A DNA stretch of 16,558 nucleotides. Origin: an uncultured Collinsella sp. Its GTDB lineage: Bacteria > Actinomycetota > Coriobacteriia > Coriobacteriales > Coriobacteriaceae. How positions within the stretch are numbered: position 1 is the stretch's first letter; the number at the start of each line of letters is the position of its first letter. Positions 1 to 7,018 of the stretch are shown here, one piece after another. The translations under genes and the position numbers were made by a program. The DNA is taken from NCBI GenBank assembly GCA_902470895.1, contig CABRID010000042.1:1-16558 (forward strand), read 5' to 3'. Below the pieces are notes generated by a model that made no database searches, had not been told where the DNA came from, and was given only the letters and a program-made list of their open reading frames with translations.

Positions 1-29
1 ACCTTCATTACTCCAACGACGAATTCTAG
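1..29 (+). CDS. Possible 3' end of an upstream gene (last 8 codons)
   Basis: One + frame reads LHYSNDEF and then TAG at 27-29, followed 28 bases later by a perfect 26-bp palindrome. That is what the end of a + strand gene would look like. Only eight codons are visible, other + frames are also open here, and no family can be recognised, so this is a weak call. Confidence 0.22.
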
Positions 30-57
30 GCGGTGTCCCCTCCCTTTCAAGAAAGAG

Positions 58-83
58 AAGAGGCGGGGCATGCCCCGCCTCTT
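58..83. terminator. 26-bp perfect palindrome, possible terminator hairpin
   Basis: AAGAGGCGGGGCA is followed directly by its exact reverse complement. The stem is very GC-rich and would close on a CATG loop. No clear T-run follows on the + strand; on the - strand the hairpin is followed by a T/C-rich stretch (CTCTTTCTT). It could end an upstream + gene, or act as a second stop for the - strand hydrogenase operon. Confidence 0.45.
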
Positions 84-197
84 ACACCACATCTCTGCGC
101 GCTACCAGTTTCAAGTCGAGTTTTGCCGATTTCGGTATGGTCGGAGGTTCGCTATCCAGCTCCGTAAACCGGCATAGTTTTGTTCGTGGCGGCCCAA

Positions 198-247
198 CCG
201 CGCGTTCACGCGCGGGGCCGGTGGGGCATTTTTGCTCCACCGGCCCC
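198..247 (-). terminator. Hairpin pair directly behind the hydrogenase operon
   Basis: The stem GGGGCCGGTGG (214-224) pairs with CCACCGGCCCC (237-247) and is extended by two more pairs around an ATTTTT loop. It starts 9 bases after the ferredoxin stop codon. A second hairpin, CCGCGCG-TTCA-CGCGCGG (198-215), shares two bases with it, so the two stems partly compete. There is no long T-run, so it may be a Rho-assisted or RNA-stabilising 3' end rather than a classic intrinsic terminator. Confidence 0.55.
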
Positions 248-256
248 ATCCAAACG

Positions 257-598
257 CTACTCCGGCTTGGTTTCTACCGTGGGAGTCTTGTCCGCCGCAA
301 CCGGAGTGCGGGCGGTGTCCATGCTCAGGCAGTGTTTAGGACAGCTTTCGATGCACTCGCCGCACACCACACAGGCATACGGGTCGATCGACCACGTTCC
401 GCCCTTGCGATCGACCGCGAGTGCGCCCGCCGGGCAGCGGCGCGCGCACATGCCACAGCAGATGCACACGTTCATGTCGTTAACGATATGCCCGCGCAGG
501 CGCTCGGGTGCCGCGAGCTTCTCCTGCGGATAGCACACCGTTACCGGCTGCTTGACCATAGAGCCCAAGGCTGTCTTGGCAAATGTCAGTAAACTCAT
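257..598 (-). CDS. echF: Ech-type hydrogenase ferredoxin-like subunit, two [4Fe-4S]
   Basis: This 113-residue protein is a polyferredoxin subunit of the EchF/HycF/NuoI family. It would pass electrons from soluble reduced ferredoxin toward the small subunit, on the cytoplasmic side of the membrane complex. Two complete [4Fe-4S] motifs are visible: C45-x2-C48-x2-C51-x3-C55-P and C76-x2-C79-x2-C82-x3-C86-P. The spacing between them (CP...C about 20 residues) is that of the NuoI group. The last ~25 residues are a Thr/Pro/Lys-rich tail. It is the last gene of the operon, 7 bases after the large-subunit stop, with a GGTAGG-type ribosome site overlapping that stop. It is followed at once by a strong hairpin. 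Family is certain; the name echF rests on gene order. Confidence 0.9.
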   Translation of the reverse strand: MSLLTFAKTALGSMVKQPVTVCYPQEKLAAPERLRGHIVNDMNVCICCGMCARRCPAGALAVDRKGGTWSIDPYACVVCGECIESCPKHCLSMDTARTPVAADKTPTVETKPE

Positions 599-605
599 GC
601 CGCGC

Positions 606-1694
606 CTACCTTTCCGTGCAGCTAATGCAGGGGTCGATGGTCAGGATAATCATGGGCACGTTGGCAAGGAGCACGCCCTGCAGCACATGCGTCAGACCCG
701 CCAGGTTCTGCGACGTCGGCGTGCGCACGCGGAAACGGTCCAGGTTCTTGGTGCCGTTACCGCGCACATAGTAATATGCCTCGCCGCGCGGCTGTTCAAT
801 CACAACCTCGCCGCGCGCGCCGTCGGCCGGCGTGAGCTTGGTACGCCCGCCGATACCGTCGTGCGGAATCTTGCCGACAAGCTCCTTGATAATGTCCATG
901 GCCTGCGTAACCTCGGCACAACGCACCTGGCAGCGGGCATAACAGTCGCCATCGGTGGCAACAATCGGCCCAAACGCAGCCAAGTCCGCATAGGCACCGT
1001 CGTCAAACATGCGCACGTCGTAATCCACGCCCGATGCGCGCCCAAACGGACCGACCATCGAAAGCTCCAGCGCGTCTTTCTTGCTAATCACGCCCACGCC
1101 ATGCAGGCGCTCGCCGCAGCTGTTGTCGTCCAAAAACGTATGCACCAGGGCCTCGTAGTCAGGACGCATGGCATCGAGCGTCTGGACAATGCCCGCCAGC
1201 TCGGAGTCCTCGATATCGTGCTTAAGGCCGCCGATCTCGTTAATCGACAGAATCACGCGCCCGCCGCAAGTGCTCTCAAAAATCTTGAGTATCTGCTCGC
1301 GCAGGGTCCACGACCGATAGAACAGCGCCTCAAAACCAAAGGCGTCGGCGAGCAGGCCCAGCCACAGCAGATGCGAGTGGATGCGCGAAAGCTCATGCAA
1401 GATGGTGCGGATATACTGCACGCGACCGGGCACCTCGATGTCGAGCATGTGCTCGCAGGCGCTGGCATAGCCGCAGCTGTGGCCCACGGCGCAAATGCCG
1501 CAGATGCGCTCGGCGATGTAGCCAAACTGATGCATGTCGCGCTTTTCGGTGAGCTTCTCGAGTCCGCGGTGCACAAAGCCGATCTGCGGAATTGCCTCGA
1601 TGACGCGGTCGTCCTCGATCACCAGGTCCAGATGAAGCGGCTCGGGCAGCACCGGGTGCTGCGGGCCAAATGGAATAACGGAGCGATGTGCCAT
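606..1694 (-). CDS. echE: Ech-type group 4 [NiFe]-hydrogenase large (catalytic) subunit
   Basis: This 362-residue protein is the NiFe-site subunit, related to NuoD/49-kDa. It carries both nickel-binding motifs: RICGIC with C65 and C68, and DPCISC with C356 and C359, so the active site should be complete. The length matches EchE-type subunits (~360 residues) and is far shorter than HycE/HyfG, which carry an N-terminal NuoC domain. The protein ends only three residues after C359 (TER). It therefore has no C-terminal peptide to be removed by a maturation endopeptidase, as is known for some group 4 enzymes such as CooH. The start ATG at 1694 lies behind AAGGAGG. The gap to the upstream nuoC-like gene is 5 bases. 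Electrons arrive from the ferredoxin and small subunits and reduce protons to H2, or the reverse. No nickel-insertion genes are in the window. Confidence 0.95.
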   Translation of the reverse strand: MAHRSVIPFGPQHPVLPEPLHLDLVIEDDRVIEAIPQIGFVHRGLEKLTEKRDMHQFGYIAERICGICAVGHSCGYASACEHMLDIEVPGRVQYIRTILHELSRIHSHLLWLGLLADAFGFEALFYRSWTLREQILKIFESTCGGRVILSINEIGGLKHDIEDSELAGIVQTLDAMRPDYEALVHTFLDDNSCGERLHGVGVISKKDALELSMVGPFGRASGVDYDVRMFDDGAYADLAAFGPIVATDGDCYARCQVRCAEVTQAMDIIKELVGKIPHDGIGGRTKLTPADGARGEVVIEQPRGEAYYYVRGNGTKNLDRFRVRTPTSQNLAGLTHVLQGVLLANVPMIILTIDPCISCTER

Positions 1695-1699
1695 GGACC

Positions 1700-2392
1700 T
1701 TACGCCTCCTTTTTCTGCTTGTCGCGAGCGGCCTTGGCGGCAAGCGCCGCGCGGACCTTGGCCGCTTTCTCGGGATCCATGGTGGCGAGCCTTGCTTCCA
1801 GCTCGGCGGCTTTGAGCGCGGCCTTGGCAGCGGCATCGTCATGCTGAGCATCGGAGCCGGCAGCCGCAGCGGGCTGAGCGACGGCAGCGCCCTCCCCCGC
1901 AGCGGCCGTGGCAGCGGCGGCCTTCTCGGCCGCGGCTTTGCGCGCCTTGGCCTCGGCGGCGGCACGGACCTTCATGGCCTTCTCGCGCGCAGCCTTCACC
2001 TCGGGTGTGATCACACTCATGGGCTCGGCAGTCGAAACCTGGTAGAAAAAGCCCTTAAAGTCGATCTGCATGTCGGTGACGGCAAGACCAAATAGGTCGT
2101 GCGCTTCGTTTTCAAACGGGAATACCGCCGGATAGTACGAGCTGATGGACGGAATCTCCTGGTACTGGTCGATACCCTCGACTACCAGGTTCTCAATCGC
2201 ATAGCTGCCGTCCTGCGCAATATGCTCCTGAGCAGCACGAACGTTGATAAACGTGTAGACCAAGCGATACGAGCCGTCGTCGACGTTGCGCTCGGCGTGC
2301 ATTTGCACAAAGCGCGCGCCGGCACCCTTGAGCGCCTGCACATGCGCCAGGAGCTCATCGATCCCGACGGTGGTATAGATTGCCTTTTGCAT
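1700..2392 (-). CDS. echD: Ech-type hydrogenase NuoC-like subunit with Ala/Lys-rich tail
   Basis: Residues 1-~135 form a NuoC/30-kDa-type domain. The family's signature stretch is visible as FPFENEAHDLFGL (about residues 91-103), matching the ER..WDLFG region of complex I. This subunit holds the large subunit in the soluble arm and has no cofactor. From about residue 135 the protein becomes a ~95-residue Ala/Lys/Glu-rich, low-complexity, probably helical or coiled tail, ending KAARDKQKKEA. Ordinary EchD proteins are near 120-150 residues, so the tail is extra. The start ATG shares one base with the upstream stop (TAATG) and lies 7 bases behind AGGAGG, which implies translational coupling. The tail may be a species-specific docking or solubility element; this is inference. 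Confidence 0.88.
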   Translation of the reverse strand: MQKAIYTTVGIDELLAHVQALKGAGARFVQMHAERNVDDGSYRLVYTFINVRAAQEHIAQDGSYAIENLVVEGIDQYQEIPSISSYYPAVFPFENEAHDLFGLAVTDMQIDFKGFFYQVSTAEPMSVITPEVKAAREKAMKVRAAAEAKARKAAAEKAAAATAAAGEGAAVAQPAAAAGSDAQHDDAAAKAALKAAELEARLATMDPEKAAKVRAALAAKAARDKQKKEA

Positions 2393-2994
2393 TACTCGGC
2401 CTCCTTTGCAGCGGCGGGCGTCCCAGCAGGCGCGTCGCCAGCGACGGGCGCGGCGGGCTTCCCGGCAGGCGCGTCGCCGACCCCCGCAGCCACAAACCCG
2501 TCCTCGCCCAGCTCAACGCCACCGTCCCAGGCAGCGGCACCGCCCACGGTAAGCGGATCGCCGCCGGCGCGCATCACGGCCTCCTTCTGATCCAGGATGC
2601 CGCACGCCTCCACAATGGCATCGATCACGGTCTCGGGGCGAATGGCGCACCCGGGCGCGTACACGTCCACGGGAATTGCGCGGTCCACGCCGCCGATCAC
2701 GTTATAGGCATCGCGGAACACGCCGCCCGAACACGCGCAGATGCCGCAGGCCACCACGCACTTGGGCTCGAGCATCTGGTTGTAGATCTGGCGCACGACG
2801 GGCAGGTTCTGGGCATTGACCGACCCCGTCACCAAAAAGATATCCGCATGCTTAGGGTTGCCGGTGTTGACCACGCCAAAGCGCTCCGCATCGAACAGTG
2901 GCGTGAGCGAGGCCAGCACCTCGATATCGCATCCGTTGCAGCTCGAGCCGTCGTAATGAATAACCCACGGCGAGCGCGACATTTTATGATCCAT
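2392..2994 (-). CDS. echC: Ech-type hydrogenase small subunit (NuoB-like, [4Fe-4S])
   Basis: This 200-residue protein is the small subunit carrying the cluster next to the NiFe site (NuoB/PSST family). The ligand pattern is visible: C19-x2-C22 in SSCNGCDIE, a Cys in CGICACSGG (residues 83-91), and C116 in APGCAIRPE. It lacks a Tat signal, as expected for group 4 enzymes that face the cytoplasm. The core ends near residue 145; the last ~50 residues are Gly/Ala/Pro-rich and contain two near-identical GDAPAG(K/T)PAA copies. ATG at 2994 is chosen because AGGAGG lies 8 bases upstream, itself overlapping the stop codon of the preceding gene; the in-frame Met5 has no such site. It is the second gene of the operon and overlaps the next gene by one base. 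Confidence 0.93.
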   Translation of the reverse strand: MDHKMSRSPWVIHYDGSSCNGCDIEVLASLTPLFDAERFGVVNTGNPKHADIFLVTGSVNAQNLPVVRQIYNQMLEPKCVVACGICACSGGVFRDAYNVIGGVDRAIPVDVYAPGCAIRPETVIDAIVEACGILDQKEAVMRAGGDPLTVGGAAAWDGGVELGEDGFVAAGVGDAPAGKPAAPVAGDAPAGTPAAAKEAE

Positions 2995-3006
2995 GGATGC
3001 CGCCTC

Positions 3007-5889
3007 CTAAATAAACACGTCGACGAGGATGGGCATAAGGTTGAGCAGGCCAAACACCAGCGCCACGCCCCAGCCGAGCTTAAAGCAGCTGCGCCAGGTG
3101 CTGCGTGCGAAGGTGTTGTCGATCAGCACCTCGACAAAATACGTCGCAGCCATCACGACCAGGGCGACCAGCCAGCTCACCGGGTTGTCCCAAACAAAGA
3201 ACATGCCCACCCACATCAAAAACAGCACGGTCTCGCACCAGTGCATAAGGGTCATCTTGGCCAGCGTGCCGCCGCTCATCTCGGTGGCGACGCCCTGGAC
3301 GATCTCCTGATGCGCGTGATGCGAGTACGAAAGATCGAACGGCGACTTGCGCAGCTTGATGGTGAGCACCGCGAGCAGCGCGAGGAAAATGGGCGCGCTG
3401 TACACGATGATGGGGGCCGACTGCCCCGTCACGGCGATGGAATCGAAGCTATCGGTGGCAAGGTACAGGCCCACACTCATCAGCAGAACGGCGGGCTCGT
3501 AACTCATGACCTGCAGCAGCTCGCGATCGGCGCCAACCTGGGCAAACGGGCTTTGCGTCGAGGCGGACGCCAACACCACAAAGATCGCGGCGAGCGTCAC
3601 CATAAAAGCGCACAGCAGCGTGTTGGAGCCCGACACAAAGATGCCGCCGCCCACGACGGTAAAGATGAGCGCGCACGCCATATAGGTGTCGTCCATGGTG
3701 TTTACGCTGGCGGGGGCCTTGCGCAGCAGCTTGGCAACGTCGTAGAAGGGCTGCAGCAGACGCGGACCCACACGGCCCTGCATGCGGGCCGAAAGCTTAC
3801 GGTCAAGGCCGTCAATCAAACCGCCCACAAGCGGCGCAATCAAGGCAAACGCCACGGTGCCCATAAAGATGCCCACGACGCCCGAGCCTTCAAAATACTT
3901 GCCGCGCAGCACCGAGGGCGCACTCATGGCAAGCCGCTCGGGCCCAATCCACGCGCAACACAGCAGCGCAAACAAGATAATGCTGCAGCACACGACGCTA
4001 CCCGCGGGGCCAATACGCTTCTCGCCGAGGGCGTCCTCCGAGTACCAATTGCGCTTTTCGGCCTTCACCTCGTGTCCCATCGAGCCGCGGAAATGGCGAT
4101 ATTTGTCGGTTCCCACGCCCGAAAGGTACACGTTGACGTGCGGCTTGTTGCTCACGCGGAACGACGTCAGCAGCACCACGGCGATAAAAGCCACGATAAC
4201 CACCATCAGATACATGGCGTCCTTGCCAATAACGTACGGCACGCGGCCAAACACCATGGCGAGGTAAGGCGACACCAGACCGCTCGAGATAACCGGAAAC
4301 GTCACGCAGCACAGAATCAGTAGCGCGGCGATGGTGTTGAGCGCCATCCATTCGGTCTTGTGGACATTGACCTCCACGTTTTGAGCTGTGGGGTCGACGC
4401 CCGAAAGCTTGGCAAGCCACTTGCCCCAGAAGAAGAACGTCGCGGCCGAGCCAAAGGCCAGCACCATGATCATGAGCACGTTGCCGGTCTGGGCAAACGC
4501 CACCAGGGCACCCCACTTGGACACGAGCATGCCAAACGGCGCCACAAACATGCCCATGATGCCCAGCATCATCAGACGCGTCAGGTGCGGCATGCGGCTG
4601 AACATACCATCCATGTCCTCGATATCGCGACTGCCGATATGATGCTCGGCGGTGCCTACGCACAGGAACAGCAGCGACTTAGCCACCGTGTGGAACAGGA
4701 TCAGGAAGATGGCCGCCCATACGGCCTCGGGCGCGCCGACACCCAAGCAGGCACTGATGAGGCCCAGGTTGGAAATGGTGGAGTACGCGAGCACGCGTTT
4801 GGCGTTGCTCTGCGAGATGGCCATGAGGGCAGCGAGCAAAAACGTGATGGCACCCACACTCGTGACCATAAAACCGGTCACAGGATAGATAGCATAGAGC
4901 GGGCTCAGCTTGACCATCAGGAACACGCCGGCTTTGACCATGGTTGACGAGTGCAGCAGGGCGCTCGTGGGCGTGGGGGCAACCATAGCACCGAGTAGCC
5001 AAGTGTGGAACGGCATCTGTGCGGCCTTGGTGAGCGCGGCGAGCGACAGCAGAACGACCGGCATCACCAGCAGTGCGGACTGCGCGGTACCGGCGCCGGC
5101 AAGCTCGATCATGCCCGAGACGGTCAGCGGCATGCCGTTAACGTGCAGGTACATGAGTCCGGCCAAAAACGCGATACCGCCCAGCATGTTGAGGATGATC
5201 TGGGTAAAGGCGTTCTTAATGGCCTCGGGCGTGCGCGTGTAGCCAATCATGAGGAACGAGCACACGGTGGTGATTTCCCAGCCGCAGAACAGCCACTCAA
5301 GGTTGTCGCTCGTCACGATGACGAACATGGCCGAGAGGAACAGGAACATAAGCGCCAGGAACTGCGGGCGACGGTCGGGCGCGGTCTGCCCGCGCAGCGC
5401 GGCCTCGTGCTCATCGTGCGCTTGGAAGTCCTTCATATAACCCAAGGCATACACGCAGATTAGGCTGCCGACGATGCCGACGGCGAGCACCATGATCACG
5501 CTCATGTAGTCCAGGTAGAGCGGCGTTGCCGTGACGGCTTCGGCCGCGGGCAACGTCATGGCTGCAAAGGCGAGCGAGCCCACCAGCTGGACTATGCCGA
5601 GCACCGTGGTGAGCGCGTTCCTATATTTGTACGCGTTGTACAGGATTACGGCGCACAGGATGACGTCGATGACGGAGCTGATGATCGAGAGCACATGCGA
5701 GGTGTCGGGGGCAACCTCAAAGCTCTGCGGACCCGTGCCAAAAAACATGACGGCGACTACAACTGTCACCGCCATAATAATGCCGGAACCTATGAGCCCC
5801 ACCGCATCGCGGGCGCGGTCGCCGCGCGCGAGCAGCATGCCCAGCGCCGGTACCAGCGGAAACAGGGTAAGGAAATACAGTAGCGTCAT
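3007..5889 (-). CDS. EchA-EchB fusion: antiporter-like plus NuoH-like membrane subunit
   Basis: The 960-residue frame joins two membrane subunits normally encoded separately. Residues 1-~620 are a NuoL/Mrp-antiporter-type subunit (EchA/HyfB): the key ionisable residues are present as E205 in GWEITT, K288 in LTKAAQMPFHTWL and K319 in HSSTMVKAGVFL. The 300-310 loop (MVAPTPTSALLH) is also typical. Residues ~668-960 are a full NuoH/EchB domain: GLDRKLSARMQGRVGPRLLQP near 690, QSPFAQVGADREL, and IKLRKSPFDLSYSHHAHQE, the quinone-pocket/loop region of complex I. A short linker with one extra hydrophobic segment (about 625-646) joins them. ATG at 5889 follows GGGGAG. No ribosome site of note precedes Met652, the only Met near the junction, so a single polypeptide is expected. 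It would form the ion-translocating membrane arm. It is the first gene of the operon, 12 bases before the small subunit. Confidence 0.92.
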   Translation of the reverse strand: MTLLYFLTLFPLVPALGMLLARGDRARDAVGLIGSGIIMAVTVVVAVMFFGTGPQSFEVAPDTSHVLSIISSVIDVILCAVILYNAYKYRNALTTVLGIVQLVGSLAFAAMTLPAAEAVTATPLYLDYMSVIMVLAVGIVGSLICVYALGYMKDFQAHDEHEAALRGQTAPDRRPQFLALMFLFLSAMFVIVTSDNLEWLFCGWEITTVCSFLMIGYTRTPEAIKNAFTQIILNMLGGIAFLAGLMYLHVNGMPLTVSGMIELAGAGTAQSALLVMPVVLLSLAALTKAAQMPFHTWLLGAMVAPTPTSALLHSSTMVKAGVFLMVKLSPLYAIYPVTGFMVTSVGAITFLLAALMAISQSNAKRVLAYSTISNLGLISACLGVGAPEAVWAAIFLILFHTVAKSLLFLCVGTAEHHIGSRDIEDMDGMFSRMPHLTRLMMLGIMGMFVAPFGMLVSKWGALVAFAQTGNVLMIMVLAFGSAATFFFWGKWLAKLSGVDPTAQNVEVNVHKTEWMALNTIAALLILCCVTFPVISSGLVSPYLAMVFGRVPYVIGKDAMYLMVVIVAFIAVVLLTSFRVSNKPHVNVYLSGVGTDKYRHFRGSMGHEVKAEKRNWYSEDALGEKRIGPAGSVVCCSIILFALLCCAWIGPERLAMSAPSVLRGKYFEGSGVVGIFMGTVAFALIAPLVGGLIDGLDRKLSARMQGRVGPRLLQPFYDVAKLLRKAPASVNTMDDTYMACALIFTVVGGGIFVSGSNTLLCAFMVTLAAIFVVLASASTQSPFAQVGADRELLQVMSYEPAVLLMSVGLYLATDSFDSIAVTGQSAPIIVYSAPIFLALLAVLTIKLRKSPFDLSYSHHAHQEIVQGVATEMSGGTLAKMTLMHWCETVLFLMWVGMFFVWDNPVSWLVALVVMAATYFVEVLIDNTFARSTWRSCFKLGWGVALVFGLLNLMPILVDVFI

Positions 5890-6138
5890 ACCATCACTCC
5901 CCCGTGCAAAAACGCTGCAATTGTTTAACGTTATAGCTCAATTGAGGAGTAGCGGCGGCAGGTTTTCGGTCAACTGGGGAGTTTTAGGCGTACGGGGCAA
6001 GGGCACGTCCGCTTTGGAGCAGAGAGGCGACGCCGCCTATCGCAGCGACAGGCGCGCGGGCCACTGCGCGCGGTTTATTGGCCACTTTGGAGGATCTCCC
6101 GATAGGCTCGCGCTGGTCCAAAAAGTTGGCGCGGCAAG
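5890..6138. other. Intergenic region upstream of the hydrogenase operon
   Basis: This stretch should contain the hydrogenase promoter, read on the - strand. A -10-like TATAAC lies at 5935-5930, but no convincing -35 is seen 16-18 bases before it. Two copies of the palindromic hexamer CAATTG (5918-5923 and 5939-5944), 21 bp apart, flank it, with the palindrome TAACGTTA (5926-5933) between them; this could be an operator. The ribosome site GGGGAG is at the 5890s. I see no gene in the rest, and no transposase second ORF. Confidence 0.35.
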
Positions 6139-6161
6139 AAAAATGCGCCCCTGTGGGCGCA
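6139..6161 (-). terminator. Intrinsic terminator of the HTH gene
   Basis: On the - strand TGCGCCC-ACAG-GGGCGCA forms a perfect 7-bp stem followed by TTTTT. It begins 12 bases after the stop codon of the HTH gene. Confidence 0.85.
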
Positions 6162-6173
6162 CCATCCCGTTCG

Positions 6174-6569
6174 CTATTCCGCCTTTTTAACGCGCGGCTT
6201 GCGACCGCGCGGCTTATCGACCAGTGCGGACTCACCGCTCTCGCGGTACTGGCGGCACCAAGCCTTGACCGAAGACTCGCTGGGAATCTTGTGCTTGATC
6301 ATGGCCTCGCGAACCGTCAAGCCGTTTTCCAGACGGTCCTTAACCACAGCGAGCTTTACGTCGTACGAATAGGTGTGATGATGCGAACCGGCATTGAGAA
6401 CGGCGTCGGCACCGCCCACGGCATACGCGCGGGCCCACTGACGAGCCGTGGCCTGGGGAATGCCAAGCTCCGCGGCGAGGGCGCGATGACCGACCCCCTC
6501 TTGGAGGATCTCGACGGCGCGCTGCCTAACCTCGGGCGCATGCGTGCGAGTCCTAGTTGCTTCCGACAT
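6174..6569 (-). CDS. Double helix-turn-helix protein, IS150/IS3 OrfA-like, stand-alone
   Basis: This ~131-residue basic protein has two HTH units. The first is about residues 14-52 (VRQRAVEILQEG...ALAAELGIPQATARQWARAY). The second is about 69-115 (DVKLAVVKDRLENGLTVREAMIKHKIPSESSVKAWCRQYRESG), followed by a basic GRKPRVKK tail. This is the layout of OrfA (InsJ type) of IS3-family elements, which binds the element's ends. No OrfB/DDE integrase follows, and no terminal inverted repeats or target duplications are visible. Instead the gene has a promoter with a 17-bp spacer and its own terminator. It may be an orphan remnant or a domesticated DNA-binding regulator; the sequence cannot decide. Start: ATG at 6569 is used; a GTG at 6578 with AAGG 7 bases upstream would add three residues. 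Confidence 0.75.
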   Translation of the reverse strand: MSEATRTRTHAPEVRQRAVEILQEGVGHRALAAELGIPQATARQWARAYAVGGADAVLNAGSHHHTYSYDVKLAVVKDRLENGLTVREAMIKHKIPSESSVKAWCRQYRESGESALVDKPRGRKPRVKKAE

Positions 6570-6619
6570 ACCTGCCACTTCTTAGCCTTAACCGTTAATC
6601 TGCTTTCTTACGTGCAAGT

Positions 6620-6648
6620 TAGATAGTAGCATTTTACTGTTTGCTCAA
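6620..6648 (-). promoter_or_regulatory. Probable sigma70-type promoter of the HTH gene
   Basis: On the - strand TTGAGC (6648-6643) is followed after exactly 17 bases by TATCTA (6625-6620). Each matches four of six consensus bases. Transcription would begin near 6613, giving a ~40-base leader. Confidence 0.5.
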
Positions 6649-6661
6649 AGCAGTTAATTAA

Positions 6662-6902
6662 AATAGACGCGGCGTTATCTGGGCATTTGGCACCAATTTA
6701 CGACATTTCTTTATCGATTATTTACGCTGGTAGCTGACTCGCAGCCAATCGTCATTCGCTTGTCAACAAAATTGGCATCTCTTTATGTCCTTTGCTATAG
6801 CGGATATGATTATTAACCCCTCCCCCAATTATTTTGAGTAATCGGCAAGGCAGTAGACGTCCTTACTCCTCATGATTACCGCGCATTGCCATCCACCGGA
6901 GC
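6662..6902. other. Intergenic stretch without a recognised gene
   Basis: About 240 bases, visibly richer in A/T than the surroundings, lie between the HTH promoter and the flavoprotein terminator. No open frame with a ribosome site is seen; the best is an 11-codon ATG frame near 6808. On the + strand TTGGCA (6772-6777) and TATAGC (6796-6801), 18 bases apart, resemble a promoter, but no gene follows in that direction. A small RNA is possible but not supported by a terminator on that strand. Confidence 0.3.
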
Positions 6903-6943
6903 AAAACAAAAAGGGCGGGGCCTGCTGCGCTTGCAGGCCCCGC
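6903..6943 (-). terminator. Strong intrinsic terminator of the flavoprotein gene
   Basis: On the - strand GCGGGGCCTGC, a 7-base loop and GCAGGCCCCGC make a perfect 11-bp GC stem. CC and then TTTTTGTTTT follow. It lies about 75 bases after the stop codon at 7019. Confidence 0.92.
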
Positions 6944-7018
6944 ACCGGTTGACACCCGACGGGACACAGCCGGGCGAGACGGATCCGTGCTACCGTCCCG
7001 CCTGGCCGCGATGTTCAG

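Noticed and set aside
84..197. Small RNA or gene between the 58-83 palindrome and the operon hairpins
   Set aside because: No open frame with a ribosome site and no promoter or stable structure was seen.
552..1847. 431-codon + strand frame antisense to the hydrogenase large subunit
   Set aside because: Same shadow effect; no ribosome site and no recognisable domain.
3835..3940. Frameshift or separate start between the antiporter-like and NuoH-like parts
   Set aside because: The frame is continuous, linker residues are plausible, and the only nearby Met (residue 652) has no ribosome site, so a true fusion is more likely. A sequencing check would settle it.
2380..4323. 647-codon + strand frame antisense to the small subunit and membrane fusion
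   Set aside because: Composition is rich in His, Arg and Gln with no motifs; the opposite strand is clearly coding.
5890..6648. Complete IS3-family insertion sequence
   Set aside because: Only an OrfA-like gene is present; no OrfB, no terminal inverted repeats and no target-site duplication could be found.
6772..6801. Promoter on the + strand in the gap (TTGGCA - 18 bases - TATAGC)
   Set aside because: No gene or terminator follows on that strand, so it is kept only as a remark in the gap entry.
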